Shown here: positions 17,111 through 26,800 of the stretch, in pieces
Numbering within the stretch: position 1 is the first letter of the stretch
Layout of the letters: the number at the start of each line of letters is the position of its first letter
From: Paraburkholderia humisilvae
GTDB taxonomy: Bacteria; Pseudomonadota; Gammaproteobacteria; Burkholderiales; Burkholderiaceae
Reading direction: 5' to 3'
Assembly: GCF_902859855.1 (NCBI RefSeq)
Contig: NZ_CADIKH010000040.1
Location: 1 to 64,000 of the forward strand
DNA: 64,000 nt
The notes under the pieces: generated by a model
Seen by the model: the letters and a program-made list of their open reading frames with translations, nothing else
Databases searched by the model: none
Told to the model about the DNA's origin: nothing
Program-made: the position numbers and the translations under genes

Positions 17111-18169
17111 CTAGTGCCGATGCCGGTGATGAACGTCCGGAAAATGCGCATGCGAATGCGTGATTGGCGGATGGACATGCGCATGGGTATGCGGTTGGTC
17201 GCCGGAATACGGAAAGTCGTGCTCGTGCTGATGATGTTCGTCATGTACGTGCCGGTGCGTGTGTTCTATCCATTCATGCATGTGTTCGTGCTCGTGGCGC
17301 TCACGGATGTGCAATACGATGCCGATCGTCATCAGTACCGCGGCCACCCAGAAGGCCACCGTCGGCCATTCCGGCCATAGCAGGAATGCCAGCACGACGC
17401 CAAACAGCGGCGCGGCGGAGAAATAGGCGCCCGTGCGTGCGGTGCCGAGGTGCCGCAGTGCGACCACAAACAGCACGAGACTCACGCCATAGCCGGCAAG
17501 CCCGGTCAGCATCGCGGCGCCGAGTGTGCCGACAGCGGGCCACGACGCACCGCTCGCGAAGGCAATTGCAAGGTTCACCGGACCAGCGCACAGTCCTTTC
17601 AGGCACGCGATGACCATCGCATCGTTGGTCGCGACCTTGCGCGTCAGGTTATTGTCGATCGCCCAGCACGCGCACGCGCCGACAATCAGCAGCGCGCCGA
17701 GCGGCAGGTCGGCGTCGCCGGGATGCCATGACAGCACGACGCCCGCCGCGACAATCGCGACCATGCCGAGAAACAGCTGTACGTCGACGTTCTCGCGGAA
17801 CGCTATCCAGGCGATCACCGCCGTCAAGACGCCTTCAAGATTGAGTAGCAGCGACGTGGTCGCCGCGGGCGTGCTCGACAGCCCGAGCATCAGCAGCGCG
17901 GGCCCTCCAACGCCGCCGGCGACGATCGCGCCGATCAGCCACGGCCACTCGGCACGGCTGATCCGATGCTGGCCGCTCGCGCCAGACGGTGCGCGCAGCC
18001 GCCTGATGACAAGCGCCGCGCCGAGTCCGATCCCGCTGCCAAGGTAAAACAGCCCGGCAACCATGAAAGGCGGCATCGCGCCAAGCAGCGCCTTGGCAAC
18101 CGGAGTGGTCGCGCCGAACAGCGCGGCCGCGGCAAGCGCGGTCGATATCGCGCCGAATCTCGAGTTCAT
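17111..18169 (-). CDS. EamA/DMT-family transporter with histidine-rich C-terminal tail
   Basis: Ten-helix drug/metabolite-type permease of 352 residues. Two EamA halves are visible (TPVAKALLGAMPPFMVAGLFYLGSG early; WAIDNNLTRKV and AYFSAAPLFGVVLAFLL later). The last 64 residues carry 23 histidines, mostly in HxH pairs. Such tails bind Zn, Ni, Co or Cu. Starts at 18169 (ATG) and 18172 (GTG) are equivalent. It is convergent with the bufferin operon, its stop 37 bases from the DoxX gene. A metal-linked transport role is inference from the tail and neighbours. Confidence 0.88.
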   Translation of the reverse strand: MNSRFGAISTALAAAALFGATTPVAKALLGAMPPFMVAGLFYLGSGIGLGAALVIRRLRAPSGASGQHRISRAEWPWLIGAIVAGGVGGPALLMLGLSSTPAATTSLLLNLEGVLTAVIAWIAFRENVDVQLFLGMVAIVAAGVVLSWHPGDADLPLGALLIVGACACWAIDNNLTRKVATNDAMVIACLKGLCAGPVNLAIAFASGASWPAVGTLGAAMLTGLAGYGVSLVLFVVALRHLGTARTGAYFSAAPLFGVVLAFLLWPEWPTVAFWVAAVLMTIGIVLHIRERHEHEHMHEWIEHTHRHVHDEHHQHEHDFPYSGDQPHTHAHVHPPITHSHAHFPDVHHRHRH

Positions 18170-18286
18170 CACGGGGGGCGTTCGGGCAACTTGCGTTCAA
18201 AGCCACAGTGTATCGGCCACTGCCCCACAGTTTCCCAACAACCTGCCTTACGCAATGGTGGAATATCGACATGGGCAGAGCGGCAC

Positions 18287-19240
18287 TTAGCAATCGGTCT
18301 TGCTGCGCGACGCACGGTGCAGTGCAAAATCGCGCGGCGTCATGCCATGGTGAGCCTTGAATACGCGGCTGAAGTGCGCGGCGCTCAGAAAGCCGCATCG
18401 CTCGGCGACCTCGCGAATCATCAGGTCCGGCGTATCCGAGAGCAGTCGGCCCGCGTGTGCGATGCGCAGCGCGTACGCATAGCGCATCGCCGATAGGCCC
18501 TCCGCCTTGAGCGCACGCGACAGGCGGCTCGTCGAGACATTGATCGCGGCCGCTACCGCCGACACATCGAGCGATGCATCGCCGATACGCCGCGCGATCG
18601 CCTGTTTGGCGAGTAACACGATCGTTGGACCGGAACGTCGGCTAGCCCCTAGGCCGTGCTTGCCGACAATCACGTCCATCAGATCGAGACACTGCGCGCT
18701 CATGCGCGCGAGCAGCGAGTCGCTTGCCTGACCCATGTGTCCTGTCAGGTTCAGCACGAACTCCCGGACCGCGGTGACGTCTGCGCCCATCGGTACGGGT
18801 TCAAACGCGCGATGAACGCGAGAGGCGAAGCCGCGATCGTGCAGCGACGACTTCGGCATGCGCACGAGCGACAATTGCGTCGGCTCGCGAAACGATTCGA
18901 TGAAATGGAACGACGGGTCCGTCAGAATCAGGTCGCCCGCGTGCGCCTGCAGCGCATCGCCCTTCCGTTCGATCGACATGCTGCCCGACCGGATGATCAA
19001 CAGCCGTATCTCCTCGCCTGCCCCGTGCCCAGCGCTATGCAAAATCGGCGAGATGGTCTGTCCGGCCAGTTCGAAACGGCCGATCAGCACCTCGCCCACG
19101 CGCCGATGCGCGGCCGTCGATTGGCCGGAAGACGACGAACTGAACCGGCAGGACAAACCGATCTTCGACATCTCGTCGATCCAGCCGCCCCGGTCGACGG
19201 GCGTGCCACACCATCTGTGTTGCCGAACCTGTAAGTCCAC
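18287..19240 (-). CDS. AraC-family transcriptional regulator
   Basis: A 317-residue regulator with an N-terminal cupin-like sensor region (residues ~45-170, AraC_binding_2 type: ILTDPSFHFIESF and LVRMPKSSL). The C-terminal pair of helix-turn-helix motifs includes SLDVSAVAAAINVSTSRLSRAL and IREVAERCGFLSAAHFSRVFK, followed by MTPRDF. It is divergent from the GH36-like gene, with a 257-base shared promoter region. It may control the galactoside genes, but no operator is visible. The start at 19240 is the first possible one and is uncertain. Confidence 0.9.
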   Translation of the reverse strand: MDLQVRQHRWCGTPVDRGGWIDEMSKIGLSCRFSSSSSGQSTAAHRRVGEVLIGRFELAGQTISPILHSAGHGAGEEIRLLIIRSGSMSIERKGDALQAHAGDLILTDPSFHFIESFREPTQLSLVRMPKSSLHDRGFASRVHRAFEPVPMGADVTAVREFVLNLTGHMGQASDSLLARMSAQCLDLMDVIVGKHGLGASRRSGPTIVLLAKQAIARRIGDASLDVSAVAAAINVSTSRLSRALKAEGLSAMRYAYALRIAHAGRLLSDTPDLMIREVAERCGFLSAAHFSRVFKAHHGMTPRDFALHRASRSKTDC

Positions 19241-19497
19241 TGCAATGTCTCCTTTTCACCTTCTCCGACGGTGCGGACTGCCCGGTGCGATCGCGTGTTG
19301 CGTAGTGCAGACGAATCAGGGGCGTCATGTTGAAAATGGCAATCTTCACGTTTGACTAAGCATTCTTAACATTACAGAACGCCATCATCTGCGAATGGGT
19401 AGCAAGCCATGTTAAATATCGACGCGTTCGATGAACAGCCGGCAGAATGGGATGCATCCGTGCAGATTTGGCATGATTGGACCATTGAAGGAGCGCC

Positions 19498-21486
19498 GTG
19501 CCATTGAACTCCTCCGCCCTCACCGCCCCCGGCCGCCCCGCACTGCAGATCGACGGCGCCCGTCATACGTTCGGCAACGCGGCGATTGCGCTGCGCTGGG
19601 ATATCGCCGGTCAGCGGCTGCGCGCTTTCGAGCTGGTCGATCGCGCCCATTTGCGCACACTGCCGGTCAGTGCGCCGTTCGCGTTGAGATTCGCGGATGG
19701 CCGCACGCTGCAGCTTGCCGAGCTGACGTTGAGCGCGCCGTTGCGCACCGACGCGCTTGCCGCCGACCCCGCCGCATCGTGCGTCGCGCAGACAGTGCCC
19801 GGCATGCGCCTCACCGCCCTGCTGCACGACCTGCATGAGCGTCTGCGAATCGAATGGAGCATCGAGCAACGCGACGGCTCGCCGTATTGGCGCATGTCGG
19901 TCGCGATCACCGCGACCGTGGAGCCGCTGCACGTCGTCGCAGTATCGCTACTCGAAACGCAAGCACCCGGCGCGCGTGTGGCCGGCACACTCGACGGACT
20001 GCCGGTGAGCGCCGGCAACGTCTACCTCGGCTGTGAGTATCCGCTGGCGCAAAGCGAAGTGACGCGCGAACCCGCGACCGTGCGCTTCCATGTGAAGCGT
20101 GCGCTGCCTGTCGCGCCAGGCAAGACGGTTGCATACTCAACGGTCGCGGGCGTCACGCGCGACGGGCAGTTGCGCCGCGATTTCGCGTTCTACGTCGAGC
20201 GCGAGCGCGCGCATCCGTCGCGCCCGTTTCTGCACTACAACTCGTGGTACGACATCGGCTACCTGACGCGCTACACGCAGGCGCAGGCGCTCGAACGGAT
20301 CGCGGCGATCGGCCGCGCGCTGCATGACGAGCGGGGGGTGCAACTGGACGGCTTTCTGTTCGATGACGGTTGGGACGACTACAGCGGCAGGTGGAACTTC
20401 AGTGACGCGTTCCCGCACGGCTTCGAGCCGCTGCGCGATGCCGCCGCGCGCTACGGTGCGGCGCCGGGCGTCTGGCTATCGCCCTGGGGCGGCTATGGGC
20501 CGCCGCGCGACGAACGCGTCGCGCGCGGCGCCGCGGCGGGATTCGAGACGGCCGGTCGCGGCTTTGCGCTGTCCGGCCCACGCTACTACCGTCGCTTTCA
20601 TCAGGTGACGATGGACCTGTTGCGGCGGCAAGGCATCCGCCACTTCAAGTTCGACGGCACCGGCAACGCCGACAGCGTATTTCCCGGGAGCCGCTTCGAC
20701 AGCGACTGGGACGCCGCGATCGCGCTGATCGCTGAGATGCGCCGCGCAGCGCGCGACGTGTTGATCAACCTGTCGACCGGCACGCTGCCGTCGCCGTTCT
20801 GGCTGCGCCATGCGGATACGATCTGGCGCGGCGGCAACGACGACGGCTTCGCGGGCACCGGCAGCGACCGCGAGCGCTGGATCACGTATCGCGATACGCA
20901 GGTCTATCGCAACGTCGTGCTAGCGAGCCCGCTGTTCCCGCTGAACTCCTTGATGCTGCACGGCATCATCTGCGCGCAGCAGAACCGGCGACTGCAGGCG
21001 AGCGACGGTGAAGACTTTCTCCACGATATACATGCCTATTTCGGCAGCGGCACGCTATTGCAGGAGCTGTACATCACGCCGTCGCGGCTCGGCGCGCGCG
21101 CGTGGGACGCGCTCGCCACGTCCGCGAAATGGGCGCGCGGCGCGGCCGGCGTGCTGCGCGACAACCATTGGATCGGCGGCGCGCCAGACGAACTCGATGT
21201 CTATGGCTGGGCTGCGTGGACGCCATCAAAAGCGATCGTGACGCTGCGCAATCCTGACCGCCGTGCGCGCGATGCTGTGCTCGATCTGCGCGCGCAACTC
21301 GAGCTGCCCGCCGATGCGCCGACGCACTTCACCGCGCGTGCGCGGTGGGCCGAACACGGCCGCTCGCCCCTCATCGCGCGGCTTGACGTCGACACGCCGC
21401 AGACCGTTCAGCTTGCACCTTTCGAAGTGCTAACGCTTGAATTGCGGCCGATCGATCCGGCTGGTTCCCGAGCGGGGTCAAACTGA
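19498..21486 (+). CDS. GH36-like alpha-galactosidase family glycoside hydrolase
   Basis: A 662-residue retaining glycosidase-like protein. The N-terminal beta-sandwich domain is followed by a TIM barrel with LDGFLFDDGWDDY, GVWLSPWGGYG, HFKFDGTGNAD and NLSTGTLPSPFWL. Asp386 in KFDG is the likely nucleophile. It has no secretion signal, so it is probably cytoplasmic. The GTG start has AAGGAG four bases upstream. Its stop faces the GH35 stop only 4 bases away. Family level is well supported, but exact linkage specificity is not. The enzyme may take oligosaccharides from plant material. Confidence 0.82.
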   Translation: MPLNSSALTAPGRPALQIDGARHTFGNAAIALRWDIAGQRLRAFELVDRAHLRTLPVSAPFALRFADGRTLQLAELTLSAPLRTDALAADPAASCVAQTVPGMRLTALLHDLHERLRIEWSIEQRDGSPYWRMSVAITATVEPLHVVAVSLLETQAPGARVAGTLDGLPVSAGNVYLGCEYPLAQSEVTREPATVRFHVKRALPVAPGKTVAYSTVAGVTRDGQLRRDFAFYVERERAHPSRPFLHYNSWYDIGYLTRYTQAQALERIAAIGRALHDERGVQLDGFLFDDGWDDYSGRWNFSDAFPHGFEPLRDAAARYGAAPGVWLSPWGGYGPPRDERVARGAAAGFETAGRGFALSGPRYYRRFHQVTMDLLRRQGIRHFKFDGTGNADSVFPGSRFDSDWDAAIALIAEMRRAARDVLINLSTGTLPSPFWLRHADTIWRGGNDDGFAGTGSDRERWITYRDTQVYRNVVLASPLFPLNSLMLHGIICAQQNRRLQASDGEDFLHDIHAYFGSGTLLQELYITPSRLGARAWDALATSAKWARGAAGVLRDNHWIGGAPDELDVYGWAAWTPSKAIVTLRNPDRRARDAVLDLRAQLELPADAPTHFTARARWAEHGRSPLIARLDVDTPQTVQLAPFEVLTLELRPIDPAGSRAGSN

Positions 21487-21490
21487 CCAT

Positions 21491-23386
21491 TCAGCTCAGC
21501 GTGCGCCGAAGTTCGACCGGTCGCGCGTCGGTCTGATGCAGATCGAAGATCGTAACGACGTTTTCGCCGGCATTGAGCCACGGCGCAGGACAAAAGAGCC
21601 GCGTTTGCGGGCCGATCCGCCAGTAGCGGCCGAGATTGCGCCCGTTGACCCAGACCACACCTTTGGTCCAGCCGCTCATGTCGAGATACGTGTCGCCACG
21701 CGTTTCCAGATGAAACGTTGCGCGAAAAAACAGGCCGCTTCGAAGCGGGTTCGAACAGACGCCGCGCAGATTCGCGATAAACGCGCTATCCATCGGCAAC
21801 AGGAACACCTCCCAGCCGCTCAGCGCTCGCCGCGCGCCGGCCGAATCACGCAGTACGACATCGCCGACGATGCCCTTGCGGTCGAGCATCGCATCGCCGC
21901 TGCCGTAGTTGATGCGCCCCATCCCCTCGACGAGAATGTCCAGCACTGTTTCAGCACCGGCCGCGACGGACCGCACGTCGGTGCTCGTGGGCGGCAGCGG
22001 CAGCGGCACACCGTGCGCCACCGCCAGCGGCTGCGCGAGCGGCGCCGGCACGCGCGCGCGTGACACCGCGCCCATATAGCGTCCATCGACGAACACCGTT
22101 GCGTAATCGCGGATGCATCCGGTTTCAAGCGCGCCCTCGATCCGGCCGCCCCCATCGAAACGACGCAGCGTATGCCGATACAGCGCAAAGCCAAACGCCT
22201 GCCCGGCGGCTTCGAAGGTCGGCGCTTCGATGGTGTGCAACGCAGGCGGCGACGCAGGCAGATTGTCCCAGAGCGACGCGAAAAGCCCGGGCTGCAACGC
22301 CTCGCGCCCACGGCGTTCAATGGTCGGCAGCGGCGGCGGAACGTCGGGCAACGGCACGGGCAAATAACGCGCGATGATGTCGCGATACCGGAAGAACTTC
22401 GATGTCGCCACGCCCTGTTCGCTGATCGGCGCCGCGTAATCGTAGCTTGTGATATCGGGCTGATACTCGCCGCTCGCCGCGTCGACATTCGCGCCCGCGT
22501 AAAAGCCGAAACTCGTGCCGCCATGCGCGACATACAGGTTGAACGACATGCCGCGCCGCATCAGCACGTCCAGCGTACCCGAAAGATCGACCGCGGTCCC
22601 TTGCAGCGCCGCGTCGCCCCAATGCGTGAGCCAACCGGGATAAACCTCACCCGCCAGCACCGGTACGCCGGGAAATTCGCGTCGCGCGGCGTCGATCTGC
22701 GCGGCGTCGCCGTTACTGAGCGCAATCGCGCCGCCCGCGACGGTCGTGCGATTCTGCCGTAGCTGGAATAGACCGTCTTCGGTATAGAACGGTCCGTCGA
22801 TGCCACAGTCGAGCCACAGCCGCCGGATTTCGTCGAGATAAGCCGGATTGCTCGCGTACGAGCCGAACTCGTTTTCGATCTGGATCATCAGGATCGGCCC
22901 ACCGGCCGAGGCCATCAACGGCGCGATGGATGGCGCGAGTGCGCGGATGTAGCGCGCCACCGCCGCCATATAGCGCGGCTCGGTCGCGGAGTCGGTACGC
23001 AGTCGCATATCCGGATCGCGCAGCAGATACGACGGCAACCCGCCCAGGTCCCATTCAGCGCACACATATGGGCCCGGGCGCAGCACCACCCACATGCGTT
23101 CGATCTGACACGCGCGGATGAAGGCTGCGATATCGCGATTGTCATAGTTGTCAAGGTTGTCACCGTTACCACTGCTGAAATTGAACGCACCGTGGTCCAT
23201 CTCGTGATAATTCCACATCACGTATAACGCGATCGTGTTCATGCCCATCGCTTTGGCCATCCGGACGCGATGCGTCCAGTAATCGGCCGGAATGCGCGCA
23301 GGGTGCATCTCCGCGCTGCGGATCTGAAAGGGCTGTCCGTCCAGCAGAAACCGCGTGCCGTCAGCGGCAAACGAAAAGGTCGACAT
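21491..23386 (-). CDS. GH35 beta-galactosidase
   Basis: A 631-residue retaining beta-galactosidase. The N-terminal TIM barrel has RSAEMHPARIP, VLRPGPYVCAEWDLGGLPSYLL, the acid/base Glu173 in QIENEFGSY and the nucleophile near Glu247 in LAGEVYPGWLTHWG. C-terminal jelly-roll domains include WTKGVVWVNGRNLGRYW. No signal peptide is present, so a cytoplasmic location is likely. It is convergent with the GH36-like gene. Together with the AraC regulator they form a small galactoside-use island without an obvious transporter in this window. Confidence 0.93.
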   Translation of the reverse strand: MSTFSFAADGTRFLLDGQPFQIRSAEMHPARIPADYWTHRVRMAKAMGMNTIALYVMWNYHEMDHGAFNFSSGNGDNLDNYDNRDIAAFIRACQIERMWVVLRPGPYVCAEWDLGGLPSYLLRDPDMRLRTDSATEPRYMAAVARYIRALAPSIAPLMASAGGPILMIQIENEFGSYASNPAYLDEIRRLWLDCGIDGPFYTEDGLFQLRQNRTTVAGGAIALSNGDAAQIDAARREFPGVPVLAGEVYPGWLTHWGDAALQGTAVDLSGTLDVLMRRGMSFNLYVAHGGTSFGFYAGANVDAASGEYQPDITSYDYAAPISEQGVATSKFFRYRDIIARYLPVPLPDVPPPLPTIERRGREALQPGLFASLWDNLPASPPALHTIEAPTFEAAGQAFGFALYRHTLRRFDGGGRIEGALETGCIRDYATVFVDGRYMGAVSRARVPAPLAQPLAVAHGVPLPLPPTSTDVRSVAAGAETVLDILVEGMGRINYGSGDAMLDRKGIVGDVVLRDSAGARRALSGWEVFLLPMDSAFIANLRGVCSNPLRSGLFFRATFHLETRGDTYLDMSGWTKGVVWVNGRNLGRYWRIGPQTRLFCPAPWLNAGENVVTIFDLHQTDARPVELRRTLS

Positions 23387-23614
23387 AAGGGTTGCGTGCG
23401 CTGTCTTACCGGTGTTTCACCATTATCGTCGGTGCGCGGTATCGGATAAAACCCGGCGTATTTGACTAGGGGTCGCATCGCTTTGCGCGAGGCGGTCATC
23501 CGGCCGGATCGCGCGGGCGTGGCCGGAATAACCGCAAGCGCTCCGGTGTTTTCGAAGACACGCCACGCATCGATCGATGCGCGAACGCAATCAGGTCCCG
23601 GAGGAGCACACGTC

Positions 23615-24598
23615 ATGTCAGAATTTATCCATCGCACGGTGAACGCGAACGGCATCAACATTCACGTTGTCGAACAGGGCGATGGCCCGGCTGTGCTGCT
23701 CTGCCACGGCTTTCCCGAGAGCTGGTACTCATGGCGCCATCAGATCCCGCTGCTCGCCGCAGAAGGCTTTCGCGCGATCGCCGTCGACATGCGCGGCTAT
23801 GGCCGCACCGATCGTCCCCACGAGATCGAGCAATACACGATGCTGCATCTGGTGGGCGACATGATCGGCGTGCTCGACGCGCTCGAAGTCGGTAAGGCGG
23901 TGATCGTCGGGCACGACTGGGGCGCGCCGGTCGCCTGGCATGCGGCGCTGCTGCGGCCCGACCGCTTCTCGGGCGTCGTCGCGCTCAGCGTGCCGTTCCG
24001 ACCGCGCGCAAAGGTGCATCCGTCGACGAAGTTTCCGCGCACCGATGACGAGATGTTCTATCAGTTGTACTTTCAGCAGCCAGGCGTCGCCGAGGCTGAG
24101 ATCGAACGCGATGTGCGCCGCTTCGTGCGTAACGTGCTGTACACGTTAAGCGGCGACATGCGGAGCGCGCCGAGCGACGACGGCGCGCCGCGCCGCTTCG
24201 ACATGGTGCCGCGTAACGGTGGGCTGGCGGCCGTGCTGCCGGACCCGCCGGTGCTGCCCGCGTGGCTCACCGATGAAGATATCGATTACTACGCGGAGCA
24301 GTTCTCGCACACCGGCTTTCGCGGCGGCCTGAACTGGTACAGGAACATCGATCGCAATCAGGAACTGCTCGCACCGTTCGACGGCTTGCAGATCACCGTG
24401 CCGGCGCTTTTCATCGCCGGCGAGCGCGACCTCGTGCTGCATTTCGACGGCATGAGCGAAGCGCTCGCGACGCTCGCGCAGCGTGTGCCGCTGCTGCGCC
24501 GCTCGCTGATCCTGTCAGGTTGCGGCCATTGGACCCAGCAGGAGCGGCCACGTGAAGTGAATACCGCGTTGATCGAATTTCTCGACGAATTGGGTTAA
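23615..24598 (+). CDS. Epoxide hydrolase-type alpha/beta hydrolase
   Basis: A 327-residue cytoplasmic hydrolase. The oxyanion motif HGFP (31-34) is followed by the nucleophile Asp101 in VGHDWGAPVAWH and the C-terminal histidine in GCGHWTQQERP. The lid contains tyrosines (YYAEQF, LNWYRN) expected to activate the epoxide. An aspartate nucleophile separates it from ordinary esterases, although haloalkane or fluoroacetate dehalogenases share this fold. GGAGGAG precedes ATG 23615. It is divergent from the GH35 gene. The substrate is unknown. Confidence 0.88.
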   Translation: MSEFIHRTVNANGINIHVVEQGDGPAVLLCHGFPESWYSWRHQIPLLAAEGFRAIAVDMRGYGRTDRPHEIEQYTMLHLVGDMIGVLDALEVGKAVIVGHDWGAPVAWHAALLRPDRFSGVVALSVPFRPRAKVHPSTKFPRTDDEMFYQLYFQQPGVAEAEIERDVRRFVRNVLYTLSGDMRSAPSDDGAPRRFDMVPRNGGLAAVLPDPPVLPAWLTDEDIDYYAEQFSHTGFRGGLNWYRNIDRNQELLAPFDGLQITVPALFIAGERDLVLHFDGMSEALATLAQRVPLLRRSLILSGCGHWTQQERPREVNTALIEFLDELG

Positions 24599-24713
24599 CA
24601 CGCGGGCTCCCCCTTGGACTAACACCCGGACTAACGATAGTCAGCAGGAACCGAGTGAGCGTCGAATTCCTGCGTGCTTCCTTCATGCGATGGTCAAATC
24701 ACGGAGAATCACG

Positions 24714-24959
24714 ATGCCATTGGTCACAGTCAAAGGAATTGAGGGTGTTTTTTCACCCGAGCAAAAACGGGAGATGATCAGAAAGCTGACCGATGTGATG
24801 GTCGAGTTCGAAGGTGAAAAAATGCGGCCCATCACCTGGGTGATTATCGAAGACGTCAAAGCCGGCGATTGGGGCATCGCCGGCCATGCGCTCGGTCTTG
24901 AAGACGTGCGAGCCGTGCAGTCCGGCGCCGTCGCGGTACGCGATGCGATCGGCGCTTAA
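24714..24959 (+). CDS. 4-oxalocrotonate tautomerase family protein
   Basis: An 81-residue tautomerase-like protein. After removal of Met the N terminus is Pro-1 (PLVTVKGIEGVFS), the catalytic base of this superfamily. The PEQKREMIRKLTDVMVEF helix and TWVIIEDVKAGDWGIAG strand are typical. GGAGA precedes the ATG at 24714. It follows the epoxide hydrolase by 115 bases and could be co-transcribed. Its stop overlaps the stop of the opposing SYLF gene. The substrate is unknown. Confidence 0.9.
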   Translation: MPLVTVKGIEGVFSPEQKREMIRKLTDVMVEFEGEKMRPITWVIIEDVKAGDWGIAGHALGLEDVRAVQSGAVAVRDAIGA

Positions 24960-25546
24960 ATAATCAGCCGCGAAATTTTCGAGCCTTCGAGCGACACGCC
25001 GGCCATCAGGCCGGCGTTCGTCATCACGATCGCCTCGACTGGGCTCGTCGCGGTCGACGTATCGACATTGCCGTTGGCGCCGATCTTCACCACCGCGACC
25101 GTTGCATCGACGCCGGCGGCCCAGCCCTGGCTGTGGACGAACTCGTCCAGTGCCGGCTGCGTCATGAACAGCAGAACCACCGCTTTGGACTGCGCGCCGA
25201 TTTGCAAGCCGAACGATGCGGCGGCAATGCTGTAGTAGCCGCTGGTCTGCGACCCGACGCGCAATGCGCCCTGCCCGTACTGTCCGCCGATCCAGAAGCC
25301 GGCCGAAATCACCGATGGGAACACCAGCACGCCGCGCGCCTCGCCGACCAGTTCGCGCGAACCATGCACGGTCTCGTACATGCGGGTCATCGTCGCGTCG
25401 ACGTCCGCATCGATGGTCCGGCGGCGCCCGGCGTTCGCTTCGGGTGACGCATCCGACGCCGGGGGCGTGGTCGTGCACGCGGCGAGCGCAAGCGCGCCCG
25501 ACGCGGCAAGCGCAGGGGTGACAGCGATAAATCGACGACGGTGCAT
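24956..25546 (-). CDS. SYLF-domain (Ysc84-like) lipoprotein
   Basis: A 196-residue protein with an Arg-rich N terminus and lipobox ALAAC, so it is probably lipid-anchored. The SYLF domain spans ~residues 70-196 and includes GVLVFPSVISAGFWIGGQYG, GYYSIAAASFGLQIGAQ and GVSLEGSKI at the C terminus. SYLF domains bind phosphoinositides in eukaryotes. Bacterial members are of unknown role. GGAGGAAAG precedes ATG 25546. It is convergent with the tautomerase, with a 4-base overlap. Confidence 0.88.
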   Translation of the reverse strand: MHRRRFIAVTPALAASGALALAACTTTPPASDASPEANAGRRRTIDADVDATMTRMYETVHGSRELVGEARGVLVFPSVISAGFWIGGQYGQGALRVGSQTSGYYSIAAASFGLQIGAQSKAVVLLFMTQPALDEFVHSQGWAAGVDATVAVVKIGANGNVDTSTATSPVEAIVMTNAGLMAGVSLEGSKISRLII

Positions 25547-25768
25547 GCGCCCTTTCCTCCTATGACACGGTTCAGAAGCCCGCTCGGGTTGTATTGACTT
25601 TTGACGACCAACCCGACTACTGACCCTCGCGCGCAGCGTAAGGTTCAAGTTACCGTGCACGTTACTTGAAGCACGTGATTGAAAGCAAGACTTACCGCGT
25701 GTCAAGCTGTTGTATTACGTCAACGTCAGCACACGGTTGCACCGGCCGGAACGCATGCGCATCCGATA

Positions 25769-26590
25769 TCAGGCGTCCCACTTCGGCGCAAACGGCGGCG
25801 ATACGTAGCGCTGGTCCTTTGGCAGCGCCGCAATCGCGCGACGGTCTTCGTCATCGAGGCGAACCTTGAGCGCACCGAGGTTCGATTGTTGACTTTCCTT
25901 ATGCTGCGCTTTCGGAATCGCGATCACGCCGTCCTGATCGAGCAGCCACGCCAGGGCCACCTGCGCGGCGGTTGCGCCATGCTTTTCACCGATGCGCGCG
26001 AGCACCGGGTCTTTGGCCGCGCGGCCCTGCGCGAGCGGCGCATAGGCGACAAGCGGAATCTGCTTCGGCCGCAAAAAGTCGAGCAGACGCGCTTGCGACA
26101 GGAATGGATGATATTCAACCTGAACACAGGCAAGCGGCGCGCGCACGTCGTCAAGCGTGGTCTTCAGCATCGGCAGCGTGAAGTTGCAGACGCCAATCGC
26201 ACGCGTCCGTCCTTCGTCCTTCAGCTTCTGCATCGCTTCAAGCACGGCGGGCAGGTCCATGTCGCGCGACGGCCAGTGCACCATGAACAGGTCCACGTAG
26301 TCGAGGCGCAGACGCTTGAGGCTGGTGTCGAACGAACGGTGCACGGCATCGGGTTGCAAGCTGTCGTGCCACACCTTCGTGGTGATATGCAGATCGCCGC
26401 GCGCCACGCCGGCACCGGCAAGCGCCGCGCCCACCGCGTCTTCGTTCTCATACATCGCCGCCGTATCGATATGGCGATAGCCGAGCGCAAGCGCGCTCTC
26501 GACGACCGGCTGGCATCCCATGCCCGGCATCCGGAACGTGCCAAAGCCAAGGCGCGGGATGCGAATGCCCTGAGTGTCGATCATTTCCAT
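25769..26590 (-). CDS. Aldo/keto reductase
   Basis: A 273-residue NADPH-dependent carbonyl reductase of the 2,5-diketo-gluconate reductase type. The catalytic tetrad is visible: Asp in HIDTAAMY, Tyr in MYENEDAVG, Lys in ITTKVWH and His in LFMVHWPSRD. The GVCNFTL strand and the AIPKAQHKESQQSNL cofactor motif follow. AAGGAG precedes the ATG at 26590. It is divergent from a LysR regulator (210 bases between starts), a classic arrangement for control of the reductase by that regulator. The physiological substrate is unknown. Confidence 0.93.
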   Translation of the reverse strand: MEMIDTQGIRIPRLGFGTFRMPGMGCQPVVESALALGYRHIDTAAMYENEDAVGAALAGAGVARGDLHITTKVWHDSLQPDAVHRSFDTSLKRLRLDYVDLFMVHWPSRDMDLPAVLEAMQKLKDEGRTRAIGVCNFTLPMLKTTLDDVRAPLACVQVEYHPFLSQARLLDFLRPKQIPLVAYAPLAQGRAAKDPVLARIGEKHGATAAQVALAWLLDQDGVIAIPKAQHKESQQSNLGALKVRLDDEDRRAIAALPKDQRYVSPPFAPKWDA

Positions 26591-26800
26591 TGCTGCTCCT
26601 TCAGAAGGTCGAGGGGGCGGCGCGCCCCCCGCTCGCGACTTCCATGCGACGCACCTCTGACGTCGCAATCAGCAGCACAACTTCGGGGCCGGACCGCTAC
26701 GCCTGCCACTGTCGCACTTCGGCACCTTTGAATAAAGTACGTGCCGCTCATATCAGCGATGCGTAAAATCACGAATCGGGTTAAACACGACGAGCCGGCT

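Noticed and set aside
25679..26731. 350-codon open frame on the + strand
   Set aside because: Antisense to the aldo/keto reductase, whose catalytic residues are all present on the other strand.
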